From positions 186,001 to 250,000 of the forward strand of contig NZ_MRWE01000001.1 in the NCBI RefSeq assembly GCF_002093665.1: a stretch of 64,000 nt of DNA, written 5' to 3'. The DNA comes from Rouxiella badensis. GTDB lineage: Bacteria; Pseudomonadota; Gammaproteobacteria; Enterobacterales; Enterobacteriaceae. The notes under the pieces are model-generated. The model was not told the origin of the DNA and searched no databases. It worked only from the letters and a program-made list of their open reading frames with translations. Shown in pieces: positions 1-9,088 of the stretch (its first letter is position 1; the number at the start of each line of letters is the position of its first letter). The position numbers and the translations under genes were made by a program.

Positions 1-44
1 GTGCATTTTGTTGCGTAATTGTTACTGCTTGTTCACTTAATATT

Positions 45-71
45 AGCGGGAACCTGAGTTCCCGCTTTTTT
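45..71 (+). terminator. stem-loop with T-run reading rightward
   Basis: An 8-bp perfect stem AGCGGGAA/TTCCCGCT with loop CCTGAG is followed by six T on the plus strand. It lies just past the sdhB stop codon. The T-run faces rightward, so it looks like the terminator of a plus-strand gene left of the window. Read on the minus strand the hairpin lacks a T-run, so it may only protect the 3' end of the sdh message. Confidence 0.55.
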
Positions 72-84
72 CGTACTTTTCGGC

Positions 85-801
85 TTAGGCACCGCGCTGT
101 AGCAGCATCGACTTGATGTGCCCGATGGCCTTAGTCGGGTTCAACCCTTTAGGACACACGCTGACACAGTTCATGATGCTGTGGCAGCGGAATACGCTGA
201 AAGCGTCGTCAAGATTATCAAGGCGTGATTGCGTTTCTGTGTCACGGCTATCAATCAGGAAGCGATACGCGGCCAGCAGACCGGCAGGTCCCACAAATTT
301 GTCCGGATTCCACCAGAATGACGGGCAAGAGGTTGAACAGCAGGCACAAAGAATACACTCGTACAGGCCGTCCAGCTTCTCACGCTCTTCCGGCATCTGC
401 AGGTGCTCACGCGCCGGAGGATTTTTACCGTCATTGATCAGATACGGTTTAATCTTTTCATACTGTTTGTAGAACTGACCCATATCGACAACCAGGTCAC
501 GCACCACCGGCAGACCCGGCAGAGGACGGATAACAATCTTCTTGCTGCCGTTACGCAGTGCAGATACCGGCGTGATGCAGGCCAGACCGTTTTTACCGTT
601 CATGTTCACACCGTCAGAGCCGCAAACGCCCTCACGGCAGGAGCGACGAAACGACAGCGTCGGATCTTGCTCTTTCAGCAGAATAAGTGCGTCGAGCAAC
701 ATCATGTCACGGCCTTCTTCGGCCTCCAGCACATAGTCTTTCATGTACGGAACGTCGTCTACGTCCGGGTTATAGCGATAAATCGAAAATTCGAGTTTCA
801 T
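85..801 (-). CDS. sdhB: succinate dehydrogenase iron-sulfur subunit SdhB
   Basis: Iron-sulfur subunit of succinate:quinone oxidoreductase (complex II). It passes electrons from the FAD of SdhA to quinone bound at SdhC/SdhD on the inner face of the inner membrane. The 238-residue length equals that of E. coli SdhB. The [2Fe-2S] ligands are visible as C55, C60, D63 and C75, the [4Fe-4S] ligands as C149, C152, C155 and C216, and the [3Fe-4S] ligands as C159, C206 and C212. It is the last gene of the minus-strand sdhCDAB operon, 22 bases after sdhA. All expected residues are present. Confidence 0.98.
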   Translation of the reverse strand: MKLEFSIYRYNPDVDDVPYMKDYVLEAEEGRDMMLLDALILLKEQDPTLSFRRSCREGVCGSDGVNMNGKNGLACITPVSALRNGSKKIVIRPLPGLPVVRDLVVDMGQFYKQYEKIKPYLINDGKNPPAREHLQMPEEREKLDGLYECILCACCSTSCPSFWWNPDKFVGPAGLLAAYRFLIDSRDTETQSRLDNLDDAFSVFRCHSIMNCVSVCPKGLNPTKAIGHIKSMLLQRGA

Positions 802-823
802 TTATATGCTCCTGCTCACCGGC

Positions 824-2590
824 CTAGTAGGTACGTGCTTTCGGCGGGAATGCCGCGCGCAGCTTAGGCTGCATGTTCACCTCACGGCGAGTCATGCTTT
901 CGGTTTCCGGTTGGTAAAGCGTATGGCATAACCAGTTCGCATCATCACGATCCGGGAAGTCGAAGCGGCTGTGTGCGCCACGGCTCTCGGTGCGATAGTT
1001 GGCCGATACCGCAGTAGACAGTGCAACTTCCATCAGGTTGTCCAGTTCCAGACATTCGATACGCTGGGTGTTGAATTCAGTCGAGGTATCGTCCAGACGG
1101 GCATTCTGCAAACGTTCACGGATGTGCTTCAGATCTTCCAGACCCTTGGCCATCGCGTCACCTTCACGGAATACGGAGAAGTTGTTCTGCATACAAGCCT
1201 GCAGATCCTTGCGGATTTGCACCGGATCTTCACCCGAACGGGTGTTGTTCCAGCGGTTCATACGCTCCAGCGCCGCATCGATATCAGACTGGCTGGCATC
1301 GCGGCTTGGGCCCTGCTCCAGCAGAGATTCCTGCAAGTGCATACCCGCCGCACGACCGAACACGACCAGGTCGAGCAGTGAGTTTCCGCCCAGACGGTTG
1401 GCTCCGTGAACAGATACACAGGCGATTTCGCCTACCGCAAACAGGCCCGGGATCACTTCGTCTTCGCCTTTGGCGTTGACGCGCAGAGCCTGACCGGTCA
1501 CCTTAGTCGGAATGCCGCCCATCATATAGTGACAGGTAGGGATAACCGGAATAGGCTCTTTGACCGGGTCAACGTGAGCAAAGGTACGAGACAGCTCAAG
1601 GATACCCGGCAGGCGGGATTCCAGAACGTCTTTACCTAAGTGGTCCAGTTTCAGTTTTGCGTGAGGGCCCCAAGGACCGTCACAGCCACGGCCTTCACGG
1701 ATTTCGATCATGATAGAGCGCGCTACCACGTCACGACCCGCCAGGTCTTTGGCATTCGGCGCATAACGCTCCATGAAGCGTTCGCCGTCTTTATTAAGCA
1801 GATAACCGCCTTCACCACGGCAGCCTTCTGTCACCAGAACGCCTGCACCGGCGATACCGGTTGGGTGGAACTGCCACATTTCCATGTCCTGCACCGGAAC
1901 ACCCGCGCGCAGCGCCATGCCAACGCCGTCACCGGTGTTGATGTGAGCATTGGTGGTTGACTGGTAAATACGACCTGCACCGCCGGTTGCCAGCACGGTG
2001 GCCTTCGCCTTGAAGTACACGACTTCACCGGTTTCGATGCAGATAGCGGTACAGCCGACGATAGCGCCGTCCTGATTTTTCACCAGATCGAGTGCATACC
2101 ACTCGGAGAAAATGGTGGTGTGATTCTTCAGGTTTTGCTGATAAAGGGTGTGAAGCAGTGCGTGACCGGTACGGTCAGCCGCTGCCGCAGTACGTGCCGC
2201 CTGCTCGCCGCCGAAGTTCTTCGACTGGCCACCAAACGGACGCTGATAAATTTTGCCGTTGTCTAAACGGGAGAAAGGCAGTCCCATATGCTCGAGCTCG
2301 AGAATCGCTTCCGGCCCGGTGTTACACATATATTCAATCGCATCCTGGTCACCGATATAGTCGGAGCCTTTAACGGTGTCATACATATGCCATTCCCAGT
2401 CATCTTCATGGGTATTGCCCAAGGCAACGGTAATACCGCCCTGCGCAGACACCGTGTGGGAACGGGTTGGGAACACTTTGGAAATCAGGGCGCACGACAG
2501 GCCCATCTGTGAAATCTGTAATGCGGCACGCATACCGGCGCCACCTGCACCGATTACGACGGCATCAAACTCTCTGACTGGCAGACTCAT
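824..2590 (-). CDS. sdhA: succinate dehydrogenase flavoprotein subunit SdhA
   Basis: Catalytic flavoprotein of complex II that oxidises succinate to fumarate in the TCA cycle. The N-terminal dinucleotide fold [10 protein letters not shown] lies at about residues 14-23. The histidine that binds FAD covalently is H45 in the context [10 protein letters not shown], as in E. coli. The capping domain and the C-terminal helical domain are full length (588 residues). The start lies 3 bases after the sdhD stop, which implies translational coupling. The order sdhC-sdhD-sdhA-sdhB is the standard one. Confidence 0.98.
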   Translation of the reverse strand: MSLPVREFDAVVIGAGGAGMRAALQISQMGLSCALISKVFPTRSHTVSAQGGITVALGNTHEDDWEWHMYDTVKGSDYIGDQDAIEYMCNTGPEAILELEHMGLPFSRLDNGKIYQRPFGGQSKNFGGEQAARTAAAADRTGHALLHTLYQQNLKNHTTIFSEWYALDLVKNQDGAIVGCTAICIETGEVVYFKAKATVLATGGAGRIYQSTTNAHINTGDGVGMALRAGVPVQDMEMWQFHPTGIAGAGVLVTEGCRGEGGYLLNKDGERFMERYAPNAKDLAGRDVVARSIMIEIREGRGCDGPWGPHAKLKLDHLGKDVLESRLPGILELSRTFAHVDPVKEPIPVIPTCHYMMGGIPTKVTGQALRVNAKGEDEVIPGLFAVGEIACVSVHGANRLGGNSLLDLVVFGRAAGMHLQESLLEQGPSRDASQSDIDAALERMNRWNNTRSGEDPVQIRKDLQACMQNNFSVFREGDAMAKGLEDLKHIRERLQNARLDDTSTEFNTQRIECLELDNLMEVALSTAVSANYRTESRGAHSRFDFPDRDDANWLCHTLYQPETESMTRREVNMQPKLRAAFPPKARTY

Positions 2591-2593
2591 TTA

Positions 2594-2941
2594 CTACGCT
2601 CCCCACACAACTATTGTTCCATAAAGCAGATAAACCACTAGCGTGACAACGATCGCAAGTTGCAGCACCAGACGCACGGCCAGAGGTTTGACATAGTCAG
2701 TTAACACCTGCCACATGCCTATCCAGGCGTGAACCAGAATCGAAAGCAGCGTGAGCAAGGTGAACACTTTAGTAATGGAAGAAGCAAAAAATCCGTGCCA
2801 GACTTCAAAATCGATGTCCCGAGCCATGACGACGAAGCCAAGAATATAGAGGATATACAGGGTGATAACGATAGCTGAAGCACGAACCAACAGCCAGTCA
2901 TGAACGCCATTACGTCCCAATGCAGAAACATTGTTAACCAT
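2594..2941 (-). CDS. sdhD: succinate dehydrogenase membrane anchor SdhD
   Basis: Small anchor subunit (115 residues) with three hydrophobic helices that, with SdhC, binds haem b and quinone. The haem ligand H71 sits in [10 protein letters not shown], and the quinone-site tyrosine is Y83 in TDYVKP. Both positions match E. coli SdhD. The gene starts 12 bases after sdhC and ends 3 bases before sdhA. Confidence 0.96.
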   Translation of the reverse strand: MVNNVSALGRNGVHDWLLVRASAIVITLYILYILGFVVMARDIDFEVWHGFFASSITKVFTLLTLLSILVHAWIGMWQVLTDYVKPLAVRLVLQLAIVVTLVVYLLYGTIVVWGA

Positions 2942-2953
2942 ACTTTTAATACC

Positions 2954-3331
2954 CTACGCTACGAAAACGGCAGCAAGAATTGACAACAGTACGGTAATGC
3001 CAATCGCAATATATGCCGACAGCTTACCGACAGCCAAACTCTCTTCGATGACGCCAAAATCCATCAGCAGGTGGCGAATGCCGCCGCAGACGTGATAGGC
3101 CAATGCGGTCAGTATTCCCCAGAATATGAACTTGACGAAGAAGCTGTTCATGATGGCGGCAGCATGCGCGAATCCTTCCGGAGAGGAAAGAGACGTACCA
3201 AGCAACCAGAGGAGGATACCGACAGCGACGAAGGTTATTACGCCGGAAACGCGGTGTAAGATGGACGCTATCGCAGTAACGGGAAACCGGATCGTTTGCA
3301 GATCCAGATTGACAGGTCTTTGTTTTTTCAC
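2954..3331 (-). CDS. sdhC: succinate dehydrogenase cytochrome b556 subunit SdhC
   Basis: First gene of the operon, encoding the larger membrane anchor (125 residues, three membrane helices). Haem ligand H80 lies in ALAYHV, and the quinone-site residues S23 and R27 lie in IASILHRVSG. The start is a GTG directly before AAAAAACAAAGACC. An in-frame TAA sits two codons upstream, so the E. coli-style ATG four codons earlier is not available. The protein is therefore four residues shorter at its N-terminus than the E. coli form. Confidence 0.95.
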   Translation of the reverse strand: MKKQRPVNLDLQTIRFPVTAIASILHRVSGVITFVAVGILLWLLGTSLSSPEGFAHAAAIMNSFFVKFIFWGILTALAYHVCGGIRHLLMDFGVIEESLAVGKLSAYIAIGITVLLSILAAVFVA

Positions 3332-3666
3332 GGTTTAGCCCACACAGCCCTTAGAGCCTGTTCATAAACATCCTGCGGGGTACATACAAGGCAAAAATAA
3401 GCGATAAAGCCGGTTTACACCTAACAGCAGTAAAGGGGCGTTTCGTGCTTGTTTTAACACAGCAGACCGAGCGCAGTACATCTTGAATGGCGCTTATTAT
3501 TTTCCATCCTCCGGCCTGGGCGGAAATCAGACAGCGTTAGAACCCAATGGCCCTTCACGTCACGCGCTCAAACATCGACATCCACTGTGCTTAAACGGCG
3601 CGTTCTACATAACGCTGGGTGCTCCTACTTCAGGGTGTTCCGGAGACCTTGGGGGAGTATAGGATG

Positions 3667-3684
3667 ATCACATTCCTATTACAA
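3667..3684 (-). promoter_or_regulatory. ArcA-like direct repeat, copy 1
   Basis: Minus-strand TTGTAATAGGAATGTGAT resembles two ArcA half-sites (TGTTA-like) about 11 bases apart. A second, near-identical copy lies about 116 bases away. ArcA control of sdhC and gltA is known in E. coli. The assignment here rests on sequence likeness only. Confidence 0.4.
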
Positions 3685-3745
3685 TTCCCCTACAAAATGT
3701 TTGGTCACTTTTCTACGAAACAGTGATTCACCTCTCATTTTCCAT

Positions 3746-3751
3746 ATTATA
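3746..3751 (-). promoter_or_regulatory. putative sdhC -10 box
   Basis: A perfect TATAAT on the minus strand, in the context TGTGTATAATATGG. The -35 region (CAAACA) is poor, as expected for an activator-dependent promoter. The implied leader of about 400 bases is longer than I recall for E. coli sdhC. Confidence 0.45.
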
Positions 3752-3782
3752 CACAAAATAAATTATCTTGTTTGACACTGTG

Positions 3783-3800
3783 CTAACATTTCTATTACAA
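3783..3800 (-). promoter_or_regulatory. ArcA-like direct repeat, copy 2
   Basis: Minus-strand TTGTAATAGAAATGTTAG matches copy 1 at most positions and fits an ArcA direct-repeat pattern better. It lies upstream of the sdhC -10 box and beside the candidate gltA -35. Confidence 0.45.
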
Positions 3801-4138
3801 ATTACGACATGATTTATCCTTGAGATTTACTTCATATCAACACATCCGCTTCCCTGCGACGCCGAGTTGTGCAAAAGTGTAGCTCGTGTATGCCCTCATA
3901 CTTGTCGTAGGTATTGAGCAAAGATATCGGATCAATAACAACAATGAAAGGCCGCCTGGCCGCCATAAACTGCACGCAGTGGCAGTAACACGGCTTCGCA
4001 TTACGCCAACTCGACGGGCGCAGCGAGGACCTCACATTACAACGGCGGAGATAGCTCGCAGGCAGTACCGGGTTCTGCAACCAGACCAAGGACAGAGTTG
4101 TTAGAGATTATTAAAATAAGGCGCTAAGGAGACTGTAA

Positions 4139-5434
4139 ATGGCTGATAAGAAAGCGACACTTACCCTACAGGGTCATGATCCTATTGAACTCGACGTGCT
4201 ATCAGGCACGCTGGGACAGGACGAGATTGACATTCGCCCCCTCGGCTCAAAAGGTTTTTTTACCTTTGACCCTGGCTTTACCTCTACCGCATCCTGCGAA
4301 TCCAAAATTACCTATATCGATGGCGATGAAGGCATTCTGCTGCATCGCGGATTCCCGATTGACCAGTTGGCAACGGAATCAAACTATCTGGAAGTGTGCT
4401 ACCTGCTGCTGAACGGGGAGCCACCCACGCAGAAACAATATGAAGAATTCAAAACGACGGTGACCCGTCACAGCATGATCCATGAGCAGATTACCCGTCT
4501 GTTTCACGGCTTCCGTCGCGACTCGCATCCGATGGCCGTGCTGTGTGGCGTGACCGGCGCACTGGCGGCGTTCTACCACGACTCTATCGACGTTGAAAAC
4601 GAACGCCATCGTGAGATTGCAGCGTTTCGTCTGCTGTCGAAAATGCCGACCGTTGCCGCAATGTGTTACAAATACTCCATCGGACAACCGTTTGTTTACC
4701 CTAAAAATGACCTGTCCTATGCCGGTAACTTCCTGCACATGATGTTTGCCACACCGTGCGAAGAGTACGTGGTTAACCCGGTGCTTGAAAAAGCCATGGA
4801 CCGCATCCTGATTCTGCACGCCGACCACGAGCAGAACGCCTCTACCTCAACCGTGCGTACCGCAGGCTCTTCAGGCGCTAACCCGTTTGCCTGTATCGCC
4901 GCAGGTATCGCTTCGCTGTGGGGACCGGCTCACGGCGGTGCCAACGAAGCCTGCCTGAAAATGCTGGAAGAGATAAGCACCGTCGATCACATTCCAGAAT
5001 TCGTTCGTCGTGCGAAGGACAAAAACGATTCCTTCCGCCTGATGGGCTTTGGTCACCGTGTTTATAAAAACTATGACCCGCGCGCTACCGTGATGCGTGA
5101 AACCTGTCATGCGGTTCTGGAAGAGCTGAACATGAAGGACGACCTGCTGGAAGTGGCGATGCAGCTTGAGCACATCGCGCTCAACGACCCGTACTTCATC
5201 GAACGTAAACTGTATCCGAACGTGGACTTCTATTCAGGTATCATCCTGAAAGCCATGGGAATTCCATCCTCGATGTTTACCGTTATCTTCGCGATGGCGC
5301 GTACCGTTGGCTGGATTGCTCACTGGAACGAAATGCACGATGACGGCATCAAAATTGCCCGTCCACGTCAGCTGTATACCGGCTACACCAAACGTGATTT
5401 CAAGTCCCAGGTCGACCATAAGTCATTAAAATAG
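4139..5434 (+). CDS. gltA: citrate synthase
   Basis: Type II citrate synthase, which condenses oxaloacetate and acetyl-CoA to citrate and water at the entry of the TCA cycle in the cytoplasm. The catalytic residues H265 ([10 protein letters not shown]), H306 (GFGHRVYKN) and D363 (NVDFYSG) are present. The length of 431 residues is close to that of E. coli GltA (427), the small excess being spread along the chain. It is monocistronic and divergent from sdhCDAB, with a clear AGGAGA ribosome site and its own terminator. Confidence 0.98.
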   Translation: MADKKATLTLQGHDPIELDVLSGTLGQDEIDIRPLGSKGFFTFDPGFTSTASCESKITYIDGDEGILLHRGFPIDQLATESNYLEVCYLLLNGEPPTQKQYEEFKTTVTRHSMIHEQITRLFHGFRRDSHPMAVLCGVTGALAAFYHDSIDVENERHREIAAFRLLSKMPTVAAMCYKYSIGQPFVYPKNDLSYAGNFLHMMFATPCEEYVVNPVLEKAMDRILILHADHEQNASTSTVRTAGSSGANPFACIAAGIASLWGPAHGGANEACLKMLEEISTVDHIPEFVRRAKDKNDSFRLMGFGHRVYKNYDPRATVMRETCHAVLEELNMKDDLLEVAMQLEHIALNDPYFIERKLYPNVDFYSGIILKAMGIPSSMFTVIFAMARTVGWIAHWNEMHDDGIKIARPRQLYTGYTKRDFKSQVDHKSLK

Positions 5435-5461
5435 CTGCCGTTGTCAGCAGCCATTAAAGCG

Positions 5462-5508
5462 CCCCTTGACCCTAGAGAAATCGACCGGTTAAGGGGCTTT
5501 TTTATTGT
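5462..5508 (+). terminator. gltA terminator
   Basis: An 11-bp stem GCCCCTTGACC/GGTTAAGGGGC with one G-T pair is followed by a T-run. It closes gltA and separates it from the AT-rich gene downstream. Confidence 0.85.
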
Positions 5509-5618
5509 TTTATGAAACAGAAAAACGTTCTCCTTTCCAATAAATAAGCGATCCTTGATACCCATCTTTACTGCATAAATAGCATACTGGGCAACTTTAC
5601 CAATCCAGGAGCACTGCC

Positions 5619-7448
5619 ATGGCACTCGGCATAACATCGGCAGCACAACGCAATATACAAGTGACACAACAAACCGACATAGATGCAAAAGAGACGCCCT
5701 TTGAAGCGCCTATTTTCGGTAAACTTGACACTAAACTTACGGCCCCGTTTATTACTCCCAAAGATGTTAAATCTTCTCCATCTTCGATGAAATCTAATTT
5801 CGTTCTTAGAAAGCCACAGCAAGGTAACTATAAAAGGCAGGCACCACCACTACTGCCACTGCCACTGGAACCACTCCCGCCCCCTCCACCATATTCTTTG
5901 GTCGACCCTTATCCAGAGCCGTTTAATCATTCATCCAGTGAAGATTTATCTTCTGCAAGCTCATACAGCACGGAAGGTTATAATGAATCTTTTCTTAACA
6001 GGCTCAATGACTGTGTTAATTCTTTCGTTAACTTGCGCGGCAAAATTAAATTATCAAATCAGGATTCCAATCAGAATCAGAATCGATTGCCAAAACAATC
6101 TGGAGACCCCCTTCCGGTAACTGCTTCAGTCACTAATAGATCGAGACATGAGAGCGATGACAATACTGACTCTTCAAGCCCGACGAGCAGCACCAGTGAT
6201 AGCGGCTCGCAGAATTCTATGGGCGTGTCAGAGAATGATACCGAGCTTAACCTCATAGATAATCCTCTTTATAGTCAATCCTCAACGAGAAGGGGCCCCC
6301 CACCTCGTAACTCTTATGAAAAGCATATTTACGCTCAAATTGACGAAAGGATCCTGCCAAAAACTAAAAACGATTTTAAACATGAGATTATATTTGGGAA
6401 GCCTCTTTCAAATTATGCTCTTGACCGGATGTTTTTTTCCGCCTGTGGAGGGGGTCTATCTACTCCCGCACGTGTTGGAAAAGAAAAGACGGCAGAAGAT
6501 ATTGCAAAGGCTTCAAAAAATGCGTCAATAGATGCGTCAGAGGCTTTAGAAGCACAGAAATTCATCTTTGATTTATATACCGGTAAGCAAAATTGCCCAC
6601 AAAATCCGGAAATAAAAAAAATTATAGAGGAAAAAAGTCTAAATTTATTTATTATAGTTAAAAAGCATAATGAACATATAAATACCCCCCCAGAGAATCA
6701 CTGGAAAATCCCTCCAAAACTGTTGTTTATTGCTGGATTCAAGCCGCAGGAAGAAGGTGTTCTCGACCACAAACCGGAGATCGCCGAGACAATTTATCAG
6801 TCCATAGAACACTTGAAAAATATAGTAAACAATGACGAAACATCTAACGAAAACACTATTTTTGACAACAACCGATTTATTACCTCAGTCGAAATTGATG
6901 CCTTTTCAAAAAAATTAACTGACGATTTAGGAAAAACTTTTTCAAAAACCACCTTATTTCACGAAGCGAGGGAATTACCGACGGATAATGCTACCGCTTC
7001 CCAGCGTCTTATCGAATTATTTGACGTCAATAATAGAAGCACCGTAAAAACGCATTTCGTCCCACTATTATTAAATGAGCACTGGTACCTGTTTGGCACT
7101 TTTTACGACAGCACAAATACTAAGCAAGCCCTGATGTTTGACAGTATGAATGGCGCATCTGACTTAGAAAACTATGAACGGTTTAAGAAACTGGCTAAAG
7201 ATTGTGGTGCAGAGGGAAACATCTTGACCATTAGCAAAGACCTTCAGACATTCTGTCCTGACGCCTGCGGGCTTTTTGTCGCCAAGGCGATGGAGGTCGT
7301 TTCCAAACAAACTAGTGAAAACTACCAGAATGCATTACTGAAAATGAGTGATGACTTCCTGCAAACTCTTGACGAGGAGCAGCATATGTTTAACCTCCGT
7401 GGAAGAGCGGAATTGTTGAGTGCCCTGAGCGAGGCCATATCGCGGTAG
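5619..7448 (+). CDS. putative secreted effector, Ulp1/SseL-like cysteine protease (CE clan)
   Basis: A 609-residue protein that I do not recognise as a named family member. Residues 1-250 are low in complexity: a proline-rich stretch (75-101) ends in a PPPY motif (89-92), followed by Ser/Asn/Asp-rich tracts. Tyrosine motifs NPLY (215-218) and HIYAQI (236-241) resemble sites used by effectors phosphorylated in host cells. Residues 420-560 carry a CE-clan cysteine peptidase signature: H488 (NEHW), D508 (MFDSMN), Q543 (DLQTFC) and C550 in DACG. This arrangement is found in Ulp1, the deubiquitinases SseL and ElaD, and XopD. The ribosome site CCAGGAG lies 7 bases before ATG. The gene is strikingly AT-rich and stands alone between gltA and nei, where E. 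coli K-12 has abrB and the ybgOPQD fimbrial genes. A role as a host-directed deubiquitinase, deSUMOylase or acetyltransferase is inferred. I see no signal peptide, chaperone or secretion genes nearby. Confidence 0.75.
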   Translation: MALGITSAAQRNIQVTQQTDIDAKETPFEAPIFGKLDTKLTAPFITPKDVKSSPSSMKSNFVLRKPQQGNYKRQAPPLLPLPLEPLPPPPPYSLVDPYPEPFNHSSSEDLSSASSYSTEGYNESFLNRLNDCVNSFVNLRGKIKLSNQDSNQNQNRLPKQSGDPLPVTASVTNRSRHESDDNTDSSSPTSSTSDSGSQNSMGVSENDTELNLIDNPLYSQSSTRRGPPPRNSYEKHIYAQIDERILPKTKNDFKHEIIFGKPLSNYALDRMFFSACGGGLSTPARVGKEKTAEDIAKASKNASIDASEALEAQKFIFDLYTGKQNCPQNPEIKKIIEEKSLNLFIIVKKHNEHINTPPENHWKIPPKLLFIAGFKPQEEGVLDHKPEIAETIYQSIEHLKNIVNNDETSNENTIFDNNRFITSVEIDAFSKKLTDDLGKTFSKTTLFHEARELPTDNATASQRLIELFDVNNRSTVKTHFVPLLLNEHWYLFGTFYDSTNTKQALMFDSMNGASDLENYERFKKLAKDCGAEGNILTISKDLQTFCPDACGLFVAKAMEVVSKQTSENYQNALLKMSDDFLQTLDEEQHMFNLRGRAELLSALSEAISR

Positions 7449-7500
7449 CGATACTGACTAATTCATAAAAGCCTGTCATATATATCTGTCGAAACAGTAG

Positions 7501-7531
7501 GCAGTAATAGATGCAAGCGCACCTATTACTG
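7501..7531. repeat. inverted repeat after the effector gene
   Basis: A perfect 9-bp inverted repeat CAGTAATAG/CTATTACTG with a 12-base loop lies in the gap between the convergent effector gene and nei. No T-run follows on either strand, so it is at best a weak terminator or the scar of an insertion. Confidence 0.4.
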
Positions 7532-7578
7532 ATCTATTGCTCTACGACTTAACTGCTTAAAACCGTCGGCAGGTCGCT

Positions 7579-8373
7579 TTACATCTGACATCCCGGACAG
7601 CTAAAGAAAGGCCGAGACGAGACGCTGCTTTTCACGATAGCCGCCCCGCAGCGTTCGCAGGGCTTGCCTTCACGAGCAAACACCTTAAAGCGGAACATCG
7701 CGCCGTGGTGCACATTTTCATCCATCGTGCCGCGCATGGCGTAAGAGTGACGAGCGATAGACAAGCAGGCATCGGCGAGCAGATCCAGCCGTTGGTCGTT
7801 TAAATCTGCCGGGCGATGTGAGGGCAAAAGCTTCGCCTGCCACAGAATTTCGGCACGCAGATAGTTGCCCAGACCGGCCAGAAACGCCTGGTCCAGCAGC
7901 GTCCCGCCAAGCTGACGATGGCTAAAGCGTCGGGATAGCAGACGTGCCCTCACCTCTTCAACGGTTAACGTCACGTCAAGCACATCAGGCCCAATTCGCT
8001 GAAGGAACGGGTGCTGGTAGACTTCTTCCGTCGGCCAGATTTCGATATCCGATGCGCTGTAGAGCAGAATAGCGCTGTCCGGCGTGGCAATCTTCACCCG
8101 CAGTGAACGCTTACCGTGGTCGATAACGTCGCCGGGTTTAAATACGCGCCAGACACCGTAGAGCTGGTTGTGGCTATACAACGTGAGGCTGTTAGTGAAG
8201 TGCGTCAGCAGCGCTTTACCGCGCGTCTCAATGCCTTTAACGCGCTGGCCTATCAATGAGGGTTGATAAGGCTGAAGCTTAGGGAAAGCAAACCAGACGT
8301 CAGTCAAGGGTTTATCGACTACCGCCGTTTCAAGCAAATCCGCTGCTCTGCGGATTTCTGGTCCTTCTGGCAT
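7579..8373 (-). CDS. nei: endonuclease VIII (Nei)
   Basis: DNA glycosylase/AP lyase of base-excision repair that removes oxidised pyrimidines. The N-terminal MPEGPE places the catalytic P2 and E3 directly after the initiator Met, and K53 lies in RGKALL. The C-terminal zinc finger (CERCG...FFSCPGC) is complete. At 264 residues it is near the family length. Its ATG overlaps the pcp stop in a TAATG, so it is translationally coupled as the last gene of pxpBCA-pcp-nei. In E. coli nei follows pxpA directly. Confidence 0.96.
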   Translation of the reverse strand: MPEGPEIRRAADLLETAVVDKPLTDVWFAFPKLQPYQPSLIGQRVKGIETRGKALLTHFTNSLTLYSHNQLYGVWRVFKPGDVIDHGKRSLRVKIATPDSAILLYSASDIEIWPTEEVYQHPFLQRIGPDVLDVTLTVEEVRARLLSRRFSHRQLGGTLLDQAFLAGLGNYLRAEILWQAKLLPSHRPADLNDQRLDLLADACLSIARHSYAMRGTMDENVHHGAMFRFKVFAREGKPCERCGAAIVKSSVSSRPFFSCPGCQM

Positions 8374-9023
8374 TAGTGTGTGGCTCCTTCTGCGACAGAT
8401 AAATCTTTTTCAGTGTGCAGCGCAATAGCGATAGTTAACTCTAACGCCTCCAGCAGCGTATGTTCCGACATGCTGGCGCTGCCGGGGTGCAGCGCGGCCT
8501 GCTCGGGCAAGTAAGGCACGTGAATAAACCCACCTTTCATCACGTTGCTATCGCCCCGCGCCATACGGTGCAACAGACCGTACATCACGTGATTACACAC
8601 ATAAGTCCCGGCAGTTTGTGATACCGAGGCCGGGATCCCCGCCTCACGCAGTCCGTTGACCAGCGCCTTGATGGGCAACTGAGCAAAATAGGCCGCAGGT
8701 CCCTCGGCAACAATCGGCTGGTCGACCGGCTGTTGGCCATCGTTGTCCGCAATGCGCGCATCATCGATGTTAATAGCCACGCGTTCAATGGAAAAATCGA
8801 CGCGCCCACCGGCCTGCCCGACGCAGATAACCATCAAGGGATCCACCTCGTCGATGGCCAGATTCAGGGCTGAGATTGCCTTGCCGAATACGCAGGGCAA
8901 TTGGCGCACGGCCAGACTGACGCCAGAAAGCTGCACGTCCTGCAATTTTTTCACCACTTCCCACGAGGGGTTCACCCGTTCACCGCCGAATGGCTCAAAA
9001 CCGGTCACTAGAACTTTACGCAT
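8373..9023 (-). CDS. pcp: pyroglutamyl peptidase I
   Basis: Cysteine peptidase (family C15) that removes N-terminal pyroglutamate (5-oxoproline) from peptides. The triad is visible as E80 (SIERVAIN), C143 ([10 protein letters not shown]) and H168 (GFIHVPYLP). The ATG at 9023 is preferred over a GTG one codon earlier because AGGA lies 6 bases before it and the N-terminus [14 protein letters not shown] fits the family. It sits between pxpA and nei, which is not the E. coli K-12 arrangement. The 5-oxoproline it releases is the substrate of the adjacent PxpABC, so the operon forms a short salvage path. Confidence 0.95.
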   Translation of the reverse strand: MRKVLVTGFEPFGGERVNPSWEVVKKLQDVQLSGVSLAVRQLPCVFGKAISALNLAIDEVDPLMVICVGQAGGRVDFSIERVAINIDDARIADNDGQQPVDQPIVAEGPAAYFAQLPIKALVNGLREAGIPASVSQTAGTYVCNHVMYGLLHRMARGDSNVMKGGFIHVPYLPEQAALHPGSASMSEHTLLEALELTIAIALHTEKDLSVAEGATH

Positions 9024-9088
9024 CACTGATCCTTATGGGCAGATGACAGCTCAAACGACTCACCGTCATCCACAATCAAAGTGCAAAA

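Larger units (their letters stand above)
3332..4138. other. divergent sdhC/gltA regulatory region
   Basis: This 807-base gap separates sdhC (minus) from gltA (plus) and holds no convincing gene; the short open frames in it have no recognisable product. It contains an sdhC -10 TATAAT on the minus strand, two copies of an ArcA-like direct repeat, a possible gltA -35 TTGACA at 3772-3777, and long leaders on both sides. The gltA Shine-Dalgarno AAGGAGA lies 6 bases before its ATG. Confidence 0.7.

Noticed and set aside
3832-4104. Short frames on both strands in the sdhC-gltA gap
   Set aside because: They lie in the gltA leader/promoter region with no conserved features; the region is better explained as regulatory.
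5510-5618. Hrp box or other type III regulon promoter before the effector gene
   Set aside because: No GGAACC-N15/16-CCAC pattern is present, and no secretion or chaperone gene lies nearby, so the delivery route stays open.
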